A stretch of DNA of 64,000 nt from contig JBMDXA010000067.1 in the NCBI GenBank assembly GCA_048594725.1, positions 8,092 to 72,091 on the forward strand, in the 5' to 3' direction. Each line of letters starts with the position of its first letter. The first letter of the stretch is position 1. Source of the stretch: JAFDZV01 sp048594725 (GTDB taxonomy: Bacteria > Bacteroidota > Ignavibacteria > OLB7). Shown one piece after another: positions 18,810 through 27,583 of this stretch. The notes under the pieces are model-generated. The model searched no databases. It was not told where the DNA came from and saw nothing but the letters and a program-made list of their open reading frames with translations. Both the position numbers and the translations under genes were made by a program.

Positions 18810-19851
18810 AGAACGTTCCCTCCCGACGGTGGCCCAGCGCTCCGCAGGAGTGCAGGTGGGCTCCTGGCTGGCCCCCGTGCTCTTCTCGGTTGCCATCCTC
18901 AGCGAGATCCTTTCGTTTCTGCTGATGACGATCTATCGCTACCAGGGGCAGCATCTGACGCCGGAATTCTTCGATCTTACCAAGACGGCGAACCTGCTGG
19001 GGTTTCTCTTCGAGCTGCCGTTTGTGCTTCTGTTTCTGATGCTCCTTCTGATGAAGCGGCATCATACGCTATCGCTGGCAAGTACCGCCGCGGTGATGGC
19101 CTGCACCGGCCTGGTGGCGCTCAGCAGCGCTCCGATGCTCGGCTATGCCGAAGGGGGGCTCCCCTATCTCGGCTATGCCATCTTCCTCTTTCTGAAAGCG
19201 CTGGAGCTTGGGATCTTCTTCGTGGTGTTCCGGGCTCCCTGGTTTCCCTGGTGGCGCAAGAGCCTGGGGGCTCTGCTGTTCACCGTGCTGCTGGCGCTGG
19301 GCTCGTTTATCGCCGTGATAGCGCTGGTGCTGGTGGGCCCGGTAAGCTCCACCACCATCGTGGACCAGCCACGCCAGGAGTTCGATGCGGGGGTTATTCT
19401 GGGCGCCGCCGTCTGGAGCGGAGACCGTCCCAGCCCGGTGCTGCGGGAGCGGATCAGCAAGGGATATGATCTGCTGAAACAGGGGACCGTGCAGTTCCTG
19501 GTGCTTACCGGCGGGAGCGCGCCGAACGAGCTGCCGGAGGCCGAGGTGGGGCGGCGCGAGCTGCTGAAACGGGGGGTGGACCCCACGCGGATCGTTCTGG
19601 AGACCCATACCAGCTCCACGCTGGAGCAGATCATCTTCATCCGCGACCAGCTCCAGAAGAAGCAGGGATGGTCATCGTTCATCATCATCTCCGACCAGTT
19701 CCATTTGAAACGAGCTCTGGAGATATGCCAGTTCAATGATATCGACGCGCGCGGGGTCTCGTCGGAATCGCCGCTGGGACCGCAGAATCTGGCATTTTCG
19801 CATTTTCGGGAGAGCGCGGCGCTTGTCCTGTACTGGCTGTTCGGCGTATGA
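18802..19851 (+). CDS. DUF218 (YdcF/SanA-like) membrane protein
   Basis: I place the start at the ATG at 18802, preceded by AAGGGGGGC and overlapping the upstream stop; longer in-frame extensions run through the ATPase gene. The 349-residue protein has about five transmembrane helices in residues 15-175 and then a soluble DUF218 domain: GVILGAAVWSGDRPSPVLRER, VLTGGSAPNELPEA, LETHTSSTLEQ and IISDQFHLKRALEI. This is the core of the ElyC/SanA/YdcF family, linked in enterobacteria to envelope precursor or undecaprenyl carrier metabolism. The long multi-helix N-terminus makes it closest to ElyC-like proteins. Substrate unknown. Confidence 0.8.
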   Translation: MSEERSLPTVAQRSAGVQVGSWLAPVLFSVAILSEILSFLLMTIYRYQGQHLTPEFFDLTKTANLLGFLFELPFVLLFLMLLLMKRHHTLSLASTAAVMACTGLVALSSAPMLGYAEGGLPYLGYAIFLFLKALELGIFFVVFRAPWFPWWRKSLGALLFTVLLALGSFIAVIALVLVGPVSSTTIVDQPRQEFDAGVILGAAVWSGDRPSPVLRERISKGYDLLKQGTVQFLVLTGGSAPNELPEAEVGRRELLKRGVDPTRIVLETHTSSTLEQIIFIRDQLQKKQGWSSFIIISDQFHLKRALEICQFNDIDARGVSSESPLGPQNLAFSHFRESAALVLYWLFGV

Positions 19852-20107
19852 TATGCCCTGAAGCTACCATTGCCGAAGCCTTGCACGCTCTTTGCGGATG
19901 ATCTATTTATTACGACTCGGCGGGAGCAAACACTCCCGATGCTACCAAGCAAAACCGTAGTTTATACGACAGCTCGTGCGTGTATGCCGGGCTGGTAAGG
20001 GTGGTGGCAGGCACCATGCCACCCCGTTGTTCAGTTCTTTTCCATCGTTCTTCCGGCCGGGCCGACTGTCTACGAGAGCCGGAGCCGGGAGACTGTGCGG
20101 AAGTTGT

Positions 20108-20617
20108 ATGAGTTCAGTACATACCTTTGACGAAGAAGAAGTAGAACGCCCGGTCCCGAACCGGCGCCTGGTACGCGAGCGTGCCATGCAGGCGCTCTAC
20201 GCATACGAGATCGGCCGGAACGTGGGAGGCGAGTCGATCGATTATCTCGCCGCCCGTCTTGTCTATCCGGAATTCAAGGAAAACACGGAGCTGTTCGAGT
20301 TCGCTCAAAAGCTGATGCTCCGCGTGTTCAATCATTCCAACGAGTGCGATGAGATCATCAAGTCGCTCGCCGAGAACTGGGATTTCCAGCGCATAGCACC
20401 GATCGACAAGGTTCTGCTTCGTATCGGCCTTACCGAGATGCTCTTCTTTCCGGAGATCCCGACCAAGGTGACGATCAACGAAGCGATCGAGATCGCCAAG
20501 CGCTATTCCACCGATAAATCGGGGATATTCCTGAACGGCGTGCTGGATGCGGCACTCAACAAGCTGAAGCAGGAAGGGCGCCTGAACAAGTCGGGACGGG
20601 GGCTGATAGGAGAGTAA
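20108..20617 (+). CDS. nusB: transcription antitermination factor NusB
   Basis: This 169-residue protein starts at the ATG at 20108 (MSSVHTFDEEE); the open frame upstream is low complexity. RRLVRERAMQALYAYEIGR is the arginine-rich first helix that binds boxA RNA, and APIDKVLLRIGLTEM followed by NEAIEIAKRYSTDKSGIFLNGVLD is the conserved NusB C-terminal core. NusB with NusE and NusG allows full-length rRNA transcription. About 20 acidic residues precede the usual start of the fold. It stands alone on the plus strand. Confidence 0.92.
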   Translation: MSSVHTFDEEEVERPVPNRRLVRERAMQALYAYEIGRNVGGESIDYLAARLVYPEFKENTELFEFAQKLMLRVFNHSNECDEIIKSLAENWDFQRIAPIDKVLLRIGLTEMLFFPEIPTKVTINEAIEIAKRYSTDKSGIFLNGVLDAALNKLKQEGRLNKSGRGLIGE

Positions 20618-21099
20618 ACGGGGGCGGGCGCTGGCAATGCCTGCAACGGACGGCATGACGGCGAACCGGTTCTCCGGGTGTTCCCGTCATCATCTGTTCG
20701 GCCGGATCGCGGTATGCGCTCTCATGGCTGCCACCCGGCCTTCATGAGAGTATTTCACTCCACGTCACCTCAGTTCCCCTCGGCCTCTTCCTCTGCCCGC
20801 CGGAATCATCTCCGTACGGGACCCTGTGTTTCTACCGGTGCCCCCGGCCCATCGCGTGCCGGGGGAGGGATCGTTGCGGAGTGTAGCCTGCCGGCGCCGT
20901 TCTGCAACGCAGGGGGGCATTCCCCGTACACCAACGCCGATGCGCTCCATGGGGGGGAGGTGCCGAAGCGCCTCTGCTGCCTGCGGCGCGGGCCGTGCAT
21001 GAGGCTGGTACATCCATTGTACGGTTTTTATGCGGGCTCACTTCCAGACAGAAGTTTTTTGATGCTTCTGGCTCGCCGAATGCTTATCCAGGTTGGTGT
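20618..21099. other. intergenic gap with hairpins, no gene seen
   Basis: This 480-base gap lies between nusB and the DUF445 gene. I see two perfect 8-bp stems: CTCTCATG (20719-20726 with 20743-20750), possibly the nusB terminator because TATTT follows, and CCCCCGGC (20841-20848 with 20858-20865). The short open frames here are arginine/proline rich and unlike real proteins. Any promoter for the next gene should lie here, but I cannot mark one. Confidence 0.35.
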
Positions 21100-22374
21100 A
21101 TGGCAGTTCTAACACCGAATGCAGACCAGAAACGCCGCGAACTGCGGCGCATGAAGGCTATCGCCACAGGGGCGTTCGTCCTGATGGCGGCTATCTTCTT
21201 TCTTACCGAACATCTTGGCACCGGCACCATCTTCTGGGTGGTGCGCTGGGATCATATCAACGCGTTTGCCGAGGCCTCCATGGTAGGCGCCCTGGCAGAC
21301 TGGTTTGCGGTGGTGGCCCTTTTCCGGCATCCTCTCGGCATCCCCATCTGGCATACCGCCATCATTCCCCGCAAGAAGAACGAGATAGGACGGAACCTGG
21401 GAAACTTCGTGGAGACCCGGCTGCTGTCGGTGGAGAATCTCTCCCAGGAGATCGGGCGCTTCTCGGCCTCCCGCGCGGCGCTTGGCTATCTGGAGTCGGA
21501 GGAGAACCGCCACCGGGGAGCCGGATGGCTGGGCGAAGGCTTGGCGGCGATTGTGCGCACGCTGAACGACCAGCAGATCGAGACGATGATAGCCGATATG
21601 GCGTCGCGGCGGTTGCAGGAGTTCAACGCCGCAGGGCTGCTCGGCAGCGGCCTTGATATGGTGATCGCCAGCGGCAGGCACAACGAGCTTATCGACCAGG
21701 GACTCCGCCAGGTGGCCGCCTGGATTCCGTCGCGCCGCGAGACCATCCAGCAGTTTATCGAGCGCTCGCTGGAGCGGACCCTGAAATGGGGGAGCAGGCT
21801 GGTGCCGGCCGCCGTGGTGGAGCGCGCTACCGATCAGACGCTGACATCGCTCATCGAGGTCATCAACCAGGCGGCTGATGACCCCCATCATCCTCTGCGC
21901 GCCGATCTGAACCAGCGCGTGATAGAGTGGGGGGATAAGCTGAAACATGATCCGGAGTGGATAGCCCGTATCAACGAGTGGAAGGGGGATCTGGTGGAAC
22001 ATCCGGGGCTGCGCAATGCTATCGCCGGATTCTGGTCGCAGGCCAAGGAATGGATTCTGGAGGATATCGAAAAGCCCGATTCGACCATTCGGGGGTATGC
22101 CCGGCGCGCGGTGGATTCCTTCTACAACAAGCTGCGCGAGGATGCCGATCTCCAGGCTACCATCGATGACCGTCTCCGCAAGGGGGTGATCTCGGTGCTC
22201 AACAGCAATCATCATGCTGTTGGCGCCCTTATCCAGCGCGTGGTGGATGCCTGGGATGCCAAGCAGCTCTCGCAGGAACTGGAACTGAATCTCGGCCGCG
22301 ATCTCCAGTATATCCGCCTGAACGGAACGTTTATCGGGGGATTCGTGGGGCTGCTGATTCACCTGATACGATGA
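21100..22374 (+). CDS. DUF445 (YjiN-like) membrane-anchored protein
   Basis: This 424-residue protein starts at the ATG at 21100 (MAVLTPNADQ). One helix near the N-terminus (GAFVLMAAIFFLTEHL) is followed by FAEASMVGALADWFAVVALFRHPLGIPI, the diagnostic DUF445 segment. After it comes IPRKKNEIGRNLGNFVE, and then a long alpha-helical region. The protein ends with a second hydrophobic helix (GGFVGLLIHLI). Family members of this layout sit in the inner membrane with a large helical, possibly coiled-coil domain; no activity is established. It is followed by a repeat-rich gap and a convergent terminator. Confidence 0.85.
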   Translation: MAVLTPNADQKRRELRRMKAIATGAFVLMAAIFFLTEHLGTGTIFWVVRWDHINAFAEASMVGALADWFAVVALFRHPLGIPIWHTAIIPRKKNEIGRNLGNFVETRLLSVENLSQEIGRFSASRAALGYLESEENRHRGAGWLGEGLAAIVRTLNDQQIETMIADMASRRLQEFNAAGLLGSGLDMVIASGRHNELIDQGLRQVAAWIPSRRETIQQFIERSLERTLKWGSRLVPAAVVERATDQTLTSLIEVINQAADDPHHPLRADLNQRVIEWGDKLKHDPEWIARINEWKGDLVEHPGLRNAIAGFWSQAKEWILEDIEKPDSTIRGYARRAVDSFYNKLREDADLQATIDDRLRKGVISVLNSNHHAVGALIQRVVDAWDAKQLSQELELNLGRDLQYIRLNGTFIGGFVGLLIHLIR

Positions 22375-22377
22375 TTA

Positions 22378-22411
22378 GATTTTCGATTGACGATTTTGGA
22401 TTTTCGATTGA
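22378..22411. repeat. degenerate GATTTTCGATTGACGATT repeat
   Basis: Directly after the DUF445 stop is a run of near-identical 8-10 base words built on GATT (GATTTTCGATTGACGATTT then TGGATTTTCGATTGA). Related runs occur at 48844-48872 (reverse), 51796-51821, 53116-53157 and 53245-53277, always outside genes. Confidence 0.6.
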
Positions 22412-22501
22412 TGAGGGGAAAGAGGGAGGGCTATCAGGATAGGGGAGGATGGGGATGTATAGATTGGGGAGTTCTACTCTGGGCGAGGTGGTAGCAGGCA
22501 T

Positions 22502-22588
22502 CGCGGAGTCAAACTCCGCGACAACGCATCAAACGCATCATCGGAAAACGTACGCGACAACGTATCAAGAGCATCATCAGAAAACGTA
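22502..22588. repeat. hairpin plus two tandem 36-bp units
   Basis: An 8-bp perfect stem CGCGGAGT/ACTCCGCG with a three-base loop spans 22502-22520. It runs into two tandem 36-bp units, 22517-22552 and 22553-22588, that differ at four positions; each starts CGCGACAACG and ends AAAACGTA. A related piece is at 17727-17753. Confidence 0.7.
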
Positions 22589-22607
22589 TCGGTAGGCACC
22601 TAAAACA

Positions 22608-22640
22608 AAACGATCGGGCGCAATCCGCATCCGATCGTTT
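22608..22640. terminator. bidirectional hairpin terminator between convergent genes
   Basis: A 10-bp perfect stem AAACGATCGG (22608-22617) with CCGATCGTTT (22631-22640) lies between the plus-strand DUF445 gene and the minus-strand small membrane protein. Preceding A-rich and trailing T-rich bases fit termination in both directions. Confidence 0.75.
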
Positions 22641-22731
22641 CCATTTCTACCTATTTCTGCGAATCGATCCGCGTCGTCCTTGTGGCTCGGTTGGTATCCG
22701 GTTCATATCCTTCTCCTTTCTTCGCGAAGTA

Positions 22732-22920
22732 TCACTTCTTGAAGAGCCGTACCACAAGGATAATCCCGATAATGACGGCCGCCACCAGAATCACTCCGGT
22801 CCAGAGGCCCACCTTGAAGATCCCGCCGATCACATCACATCCTGCGGCCGTAAGTCCCAGCAGCACCAGGACAAAGACCATGATGCTTTGCGCGATATAA
22901 TATCCACTTTTCCCAACCAT
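22732..22920 (-). CDS. small two-helix membrane protein of the 'GGIFKxG' type
   Basis: This is a 62-residue protein. Helix 1 (YYIAQSIMVFVLVLLGLTAAG) contains a cysteine soon after it that could be a lipobox (LTAAGC). The conserved-looking CDVIGGIFKVGLWTGV follows, then helix 2 (ILVAAVIIGIILVVRLFKK). The 'C..IGGIFK.G...G' pattern matches a family of tiny Bacteroidetes proteins often labelled, I think wrongly, phosphatidate cytidylyltransferase. The ATG at 22920 has GAGG nine bases upstream; a GTG one codon earlier is possible. It is flanked by repeat-rich non-coding DNA on both sides, so it is monocistronic. Confidence 0.75.
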   Translation of the reverse strand: MVGKSGYYIAQSIMVFVLVLLGLTAAGCDVIGGIFKVGLWTGVILVAAVIIGIILVVRLFKK

Positions 22921-23302
22921 CACATCACCTCATCTATCAAAGTATTCGAAATACAGTTCTACTATACATATCTATCAAAGCACAGGCCAGAATAAGCGCC
23001 GATAGGGGAAGTGGGCCCATGGCAGGCGGGTGTGACAAAAAGTCCAGGAGTTGGAAATTGGAAATCGGGGGGGCGGAAGGTGATGAATTGATTCGCTTTA
23101 CATTCTGCCAGGCACCTACGTTGAAGGGTTCAGAGATCCAGGAAACTGTTTTGTCGCGCGCAGTGTTATTCCGCTAATAGCCCCAATTCAACCCTCTCGT
23201 TTGTACTTCAATATTCCAGGATTGAATTCGCGACGATTTCATCCCGCTGCTACGATTCCGTTGATACCACCCAATCCACCCGTCCATCAAGATTCGCGAA
23301 GA
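22921..23302. repeat. intergenic gap with copy B of a dispersed element
   Basis: This gap of about 380 bases has no gene I can support. At 23226-23310 lies copy B of the element that begins ATTCGCGACGATTTCATC and ends GATTCGCGAAGATTAGCGG, running to the very end of the next gene's reading frame. The stretch 23040-23075 is purine-rich (GGAAATTGGAAATCGGGGGG). Confidence 0.55.
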
Positions 23303-24190
23303 TTAGCGGTACCAGGAGATGCCGATTGCCAGCCCTGATCCGGCCACGATGTTCCGTCCGGCGGCGTATTTCTCATAGCCGAAATGCAGATCCATAGCAT
23401 CGCTGGCGGCGTAGACCAGATCGAGTTTCCAGCGGGTGAAGGATTGATCGTTCTTATAGTGCTCCAGCAGCTCCCGATTGCCGGGGTTATTGATTGCCGG
23501 ATCGAAATCGGCGGTGGAGTAGCTTCCCTCGATGGTTCCCTGGAGCATCAGTGCCGGGGTCAGATCCATCCCGATTTCGGCCAGGAACTTCAGCTCGTTG
23601 CTGGCGCTGTTGCGGAGCCGGTATCCGCCGACGGCCTGGGCATAGCAGGGAAAGGTGGAGAAGGCGGGGAACGTGGTTCCCACCGCCACACTTGCTTCAT
23701 AATCGGCCACACCGGTGCCCAGAGGGATATCCTGAAGGGGGGAGCCCGTGGGGAGTTTCCAGCCGAGGGTCACCGTAGCCACCACGGGGTCCTCCTCCGA
23801 AAGGAGCTTGAACCGGGCTCCCAGCCAGATATCGCCGAGCCCGCTGGCCGATGCCGTGGAATCCCGTCCCGTGGGACGATACAGTCCCTGGCGCACGGCC
23901 ACCTTGTACTGGGTGGAGGCAACTCCGGTAAGCCAGTCGGTGATGCCATATTCCCCATGCAGGGCCACATCGGTCACCCCGAAATCGCCGACCCCGAAGT
24001 TGGCGGTATCGCCGAAGATGGGCCACCGGTTCCCTTCGTACCCGAACACCTCATCGGCGGTCAGGGAGGTCAGCCCGATCTTCAGATAATAGCCTCCCGG
24101 CTTCCGGGTCCATGCGTTCCCATTGGCAAGAGCATGCTCCGCCACGACGAACAGCAGTACGAGCAGGATGCACGAACGACAAAAGCTCAT
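23303..24190 (-). CDS. outer-membrane beta-barrel protein
   Basis: This 295-residue protein starts at the ATG at 24190 with signal peptide MSFCRSCILLVLLFVVAEHA, cut after ALA. The rest alternates polar and hydrophobic residues in strands (YLKIGLTSLTADEVF; DVALHGEYGITDWLTGVAST; ASVAVGTTFPAFST; DAMDLHFGYEKYAAG) and ends with an aromatic residue two from the C-terminus (ISWYR). LGDIWLGARFKLL and the layout recall the phenol-degradation MetA-like/transporter barrel family. Probably a 12-strand porin-like channel or a surface barrel. The last strand overlaps a dispersed repeat copy, so the C-terminal residues may be a recent replacement. Substrate unknown. Confidence 0.7.
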   Translation of the reverse strand: MSFCRSCILLVLLFVVAEHALANGNAWTRKPGGYYLKIGLTSLTADEVFGYEGNRWPIFGDTANFGVGDFGVTDVALHGEYGITDWLTGVASTQYKVAVRQGLYRPTGRDSTASASGLGDIWLGARFKLLSEEDPVVATVTLGWKLPTGSPLQDIPLGTGVADYEASVAVGTTFPAFSTFPCYAQAVGGYRLRNSASNELKFLAEIGMDLTPALMLQGTIEGSYSTADFDPAINNPGNRELLEHYKNDQSFTRWKLDLVYAASDAMDLHFGYEKYAAGRNIVAGSGLAIGISWYR

Positions 24191-24465
24191 GGATATATGG
24201 CTACAATGGCAACCGATGGGGATGGATGGAGAGCCTGGGCTTCCCGGTTCGGGAACTCTCTGAAGCGGGGTGGGAACAATGTATGGAAAAGCGGGGGCAT
24301 CGCGCAACTTCCGCTGGAAAAGCAGAGCCTGGTGCCTGGTTTGTACGAGCGCTGCACCCCCTGCCGGTAGTCCGTAGCGGTTGTTCCGGGACCCCCCCCT
24401 TACAACCATGCGATGGCGGTAGACCGGCCACCGGCCACGGACTTCCTCGACAATCGAACTATCTC

Positions 24466-25203
24466 CTACAGTACGTTGATACTGAACGTCCGCTGTGCGA
24501 TCCGGGTAAGCATCACCGTGCGCTCCTTGAACTTCTGGGGCATATAGTAGTAGCGGGTTATCACCACCTCCCCCCTTCCCTGAAGCTTCTTCATCTCCTC
24601 CTGCGGGATCTCATAGCTCCCCGCATAGTCCGATACCGTCTTCTCGAAGGTGTGGTTGGGGGTCTTCCAGGAGATATAGAGCGCGGAGGAGACCAGCGTG
24701 GGGCGTCTCCAGCTGAGCGTCAGAGCGACATCTCCGCGAATGGTGGTGCGGGTGTCGAACGGGAGAACCGTATCCACCACGTTGATCTTCGGCATGGTGA
24801 AGTTCGCCTTCGTTTCGCCGGAATCCAGCAGGGTCCAGAGGTTGTCGCCGTAGATGCTGGAGCCGGGGGAGCGTCCCAGGCGGAGCGTATCCCCCTTCAG
24901 ATGATGCCCCAGCTCCACCGTGTTCAGCAGCACGCTCTTCAGCCGGGGAACGCCCGGCGAGGCGGTGAACTGCGCGTAGAACAGGGTCTGCGGGCTCTCC
25001 ACGATGCTATCGCCCACCTTGGTTGCCACCAGCCGGGTGGAGACGCCGCTTACCGCATGATAGTCGGCAGCCGGACGGTTGCCGGGAATAATCAGCCCGA
25101 ACGGCAGGTTGCCGTTATCCGGGAGCAGAGGGATGGTGGTGCTGTCGCAACTGCCGAGCCCGATGCCGGCCAGAAGAACGAGGAGCAGAGAGAGCGATTT
25201 CAT
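24466..25203 (-). CDS. predicted lipoprotein of unknown function
   Basis: This 245-residue protein starts MKSLSLLLVLLAGIGLGSC at 25203, a clear lipoprotein signal with the lipid-attached Cys at 19; a longer reading from 25224 adds only seven residues. The mature part looks all-beta, with strands such as SVLLNTVELGHHL, TLRLGRSPG, VALTLSWRRP and SSALYISWKTP, and a C-terminal VVITRYYYMPQKFKERTVML. I do not recognise the domain. It may share regulation with the barrel gene 275 bases downstream on the same strand. Confidence 0.65.
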   Translation of the reverse strand: MKSLSLLLVLLAGIGLGSCDSTTIPLLPDNGNLPFGLIIPGNRPAADYHAVSGVSTRLVATKVGDSIVESPQTLFYAQFTASPGVPRLKSVLLNTVELGHHLKGDTLRLGRSPGSSIYGDNLWTLLDSGETKANFTMPKINVVDTVLPFDTRTTIRGDVALTLSWRRPTLVSSALYISWKTPNHTFEKTVSDYAGSYEIPQEEMKKLQGRGEVVITRYYYMPQKFKERTVMLTRIAQRTFSINVL

Positions 25204-26033
25204 CGGTATGGAACGCGTATGCATATGGTTCGTTGGATCTGGTACGGATGGTCCCGGCCCTCCACCGCACAGGACATCGCACCCGTTGCGGGATCATGCC
25301 GGACGGTTTCCTCGCACTGGGGAAAACTACACCTGAAGGGGGGAAGTGTTACCGTCCGGGGGAACTTCAAGAGATACTTTCACTCCGGCGGTATCATAAC
25401 TTTGTTTCTAGCGGGGGAGAGGCTAAGTTATCGCCATAATTGATACTGAATGATACTTCTTTCTCTCCCTACTTATCCACAAGGGGGCGGGGTATGTGGA
25501 TAACCCGGTGGAAAAGTTGGGGAAAGAAACATTTGTTTGGTGAGGTCCAATCCCCGTAAGATTGTTGCCCCAGCAGCAGAACTCATCGTGGCTGGCCTGT
25601 CCGAACGCTCGATCCGATACAACTGCTGCTCCCTCACGGACGTCCTTCATCCTCTGATAATGCAATTCCTTCCGGCCGGCAAGAGGAGGCCGCTGCGGCT
25701 CAGGACCGTGCGCCCGCTGTTGCAACGGCGGCCGGGAATGGAATACCTTCGGAATGCCCTCCGGGGAGCCCCCTTCGGGGTCCGCTCACCGGAACTTCCC
25801 GCCCGCGCTTCAGGCGCGCCGGGCTCAGTCTTTCTACCGGATTTCATTGTGGGGATACCTCTGTGCATGAACGTGTCGGCTCCCATGCCGGGAGCGATCG
25901 GACCGGAGTGCGCCCGCCCGGGCGCCGGTATCTGCCGGGCCCTTCATGGCGGTGGGGGTAACCGGATCGTGGCGGCGGATGGCGTGTATGATGATTTTTC
26001 TTCCGAAACCAAAGAGCTAGGCGAGGTACGGGC
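25204..26033. other. long intergenic region upstream of dnaB
   Basis: This gap of about 830 bases begins with an AT-richer stretch (about 25395-25470) followed by two DnaA boxes at 25473-25503. The second half is GC-rich and contains an open frame that reaches the dnaB start, but its composition (proline, arginine, scattered cysteines) does not look like a protein. Possible origin or DnaA-controlled promoter region. Confidence 0.4.
25473..25503. promoter_or_regulatory. pair of perfect inverted DnaA boxes
   Basis: TTATCCACA at 25473-25481 and its exact reverse complement TGTGGATAA at 25495-25503 are separated by 13 bases (AGGGGGCGGGGTA). Both match the E. coli DnaA consensus fully. They lie 530 bases upstream of dnaB, next to an AT-rich tract, as in an origin or a DnaA-regulated promoter. 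Confidence 0.75.
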
Positions 26034-27533
26034 GTGATTGCAGGTGGAGGAATCTTGAACGAGGGGAGCGACGACAGCTACCCGCTCGATAAAATGCTGA
26101 ATGCCGGACGGCGCAATAAGAAGATCGTCCACCTGGATTCCTCCTCGAACGATCGGGTGCCCCCGCATTCGAACGAGGCGGAGATGGCCGTGCTCGGCGC
26201 CATGATGCTGGAGAAGGAGGCCGCCAGCAAGGTCATCCAGATCCTCCCCCCCGATTCCTTCTACCGGGAGGCGCACCGCCTCATCTACCAGGCGATGCTC
26301 TCGCTCTCCGATCGCAACCAGCCGATCGACATCATCACGCTCAACGACGAGCTCCGCCGTCTGGGAAAACTTGGCGATGTGGGAGGTTCCCATTACCTCT
26401 CCGAGCTTAATATGCGTACCCCCACGGCCGCAAACGTGGAGTACCATGCGCGCATCGTCTTCGAGAAGGCGCTCAAGCGCCGGCTCATCTCGGCGGCCAT
26501 GGAGGTTATCACCAACTGCTATTCGGAGACCACCGACGCGTTCGAGGAGGTGGATCACGCCGAGCAGAAGATGTTCGAGATCGCCGAGAGCCGCAACAGC
26601 CGCTCCTACCACTCCATGAAGCGTCTGGCGATCGAGACCGTGGAGATGCTGGAGAGCATCTCCAGCCGCTACCAGGAAGGGGGCGGGGTGATAGGCGTGC
26701 CGGGCGGCCTGGTGAAGCTGGATGGCCTTACCGGCGGGTTCCAGCGCTCCGATCTCATCATCCTTGCGGCGCGTCCCTCCATGGGAAAGACCGCGCTGGC
26801 GATGAGCCTGGCGCGCAATGCCGCCATCGACTACAAGAAGGCCGTGGCATTCTTCTCGCTCGAAATGTCGGCCACGCAGCTTGTGATGCGTCTGATCTCC
26901 GCCGAGGCCAAGGTGGACCAGCACCGCCTGCGTACCGGCGATCTGAAGAACGAGCACTGGCAGCAGATCGTCTCCACGATCCACCGCCTTACCGAGGCGC
27001 CGATGTATATCGATGATACCCCCGCGCTCGGCATCATGGAGCTGCGGGCAAAGGCCCGGCTGATGAAGCGGGAGCACAACATCGAGATGATTATCGTTGA
27101 CTACCTCCAGCTGATGCACGCGCCGAAGGCCGAAAGCCGCGAACGCGAAATCTCCATGATCTCCCGTGGCCTGAAGCAGCTCGCCAAGGAGCTGAACATC
27201 CCCATCATCGCCCTGTCGCAGCTGAACCGTTCGGTGGAATCGCGCGGCGACAAGCGCCCTATGCTGAGCGATCTGCGAGAATCCGGCTCCATCGAGCAGG
27301 ATGCCGACGTGGTCATGTTCGTCCACCGTCCGGAGTATTACGGCATTACGGTTGATGAGGATGGAATGCCCACCGAGGGGACCGCGGAGGTGATTATCGG
27401 CAAGCAGCGTAACGGTCCTACCGGTATCGCAAAGATCGCTTTCGTCAGGGAGTTCGCGCGGTTCGAGAACCTGGAGTTCCGGTACGATACCCCGCAGTTT
27501 CTCCCTCCCTCCACCGAGGAGGCCCCGTTCTGA
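26034..27533 (+). CDS. dnaB: replicative DNA helicase DnaB
   Basis: This 499-residue protein is the hexameric 5'-3' helicase of the replication fork. The N-terminal domain starts at PPHSNEAEMAVLGAMML (about 43) and the RecA-like domain follows. Walker A is ARPSMGKTA (near residue 238), then AVAFFSLEMSATQL, MIIVDYLQLMH (Walker B) and LRESGSIEQDADVVMFVHRPEYY. No intein is present. The GTG at 26034 is preceded by GAGG; the first 40 residues (MIAGGGILNEG ... NKKIVHLD) are an unusual leader, so a start at an internal TTG cannot be ruled out. A GC hairpin without T tract follows at 27541-27560. Confidence 0.93.
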   Translation: MIAGGGILNEGSDDSYPLDKMLNAGRRNKKIVHLDSSSNDRVPPHSNEAEMAVLGAMMLEKEAASKVIQILPPDSFYREAHRLIYQAMLSLSDRNQPIDIITLNDELRRLGKLGDVGGSHYLSELNMRTPTAANVEYHARIVFEKALKRRLISAAMEVITNCYSETTDAFEEVDHAEQKMFEIAESRNSRSYHSMKRLAIETVEMLESISSRYQEGGGVIGVPGGLVKLDGLTGGFQRSDLIILAARPSMGKTALAMSLARNAAIDYKKAVAFFSLEMSATQLVMRLISAEAKVDQHRLRTGDLKNEHWQQIVSTIHRLTEAPMYIDDTPALGIMELRAKARLMKREHNIEMIIVDYLQLMHAPKAESREREISMISRGLKQLAKELNIPIIALSQLNRSVESRGDKRPMLSDLRESGSIEQDADVVMFVHRPEYYGITVDEDGMPTEGTAEVIIGKQRNGPTGIAKIAFVREFARFENLEFRYDTPQFLPPSTEEAPF

Positions 27534-27540
27534 TCCTGTT

Positions 27541-27560
27541 GGCCCGCGCCGTAGCGGGCC
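27541..27560 (+). terminator. short GC hairpin after dnaB
   Basis: A 7-bp stem GGCCCGC/GCGGGCC with a six-base loop starts seven bases after the dnaB stop. No T tract follows, so readthrough into the next gene 23 bases on is likely. Confidence 0.4.
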
Positions 27561-27583
27561 GATCCTACAATCTCCGATGAGCC

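Noticed and set aside
23384..24370. Long plus-strand frame of 328 residues opposite the outer-membrane barrel gene
   Set aside because: It is the mirror of a gene with signal peptide and beta-strand pattern on the other strand; the translated product has no recognisable features.
25537..26037. 166-residue open frame on the plus strand ending at the dnaB start
   Set aside because: The product is rich in Arg, Pro and scattered Cys with no domain, hydrophobic pattern or ribosome site; its stop merely overlaps the dnaB GTG. Better explained as GC-rich non-coding DNA.
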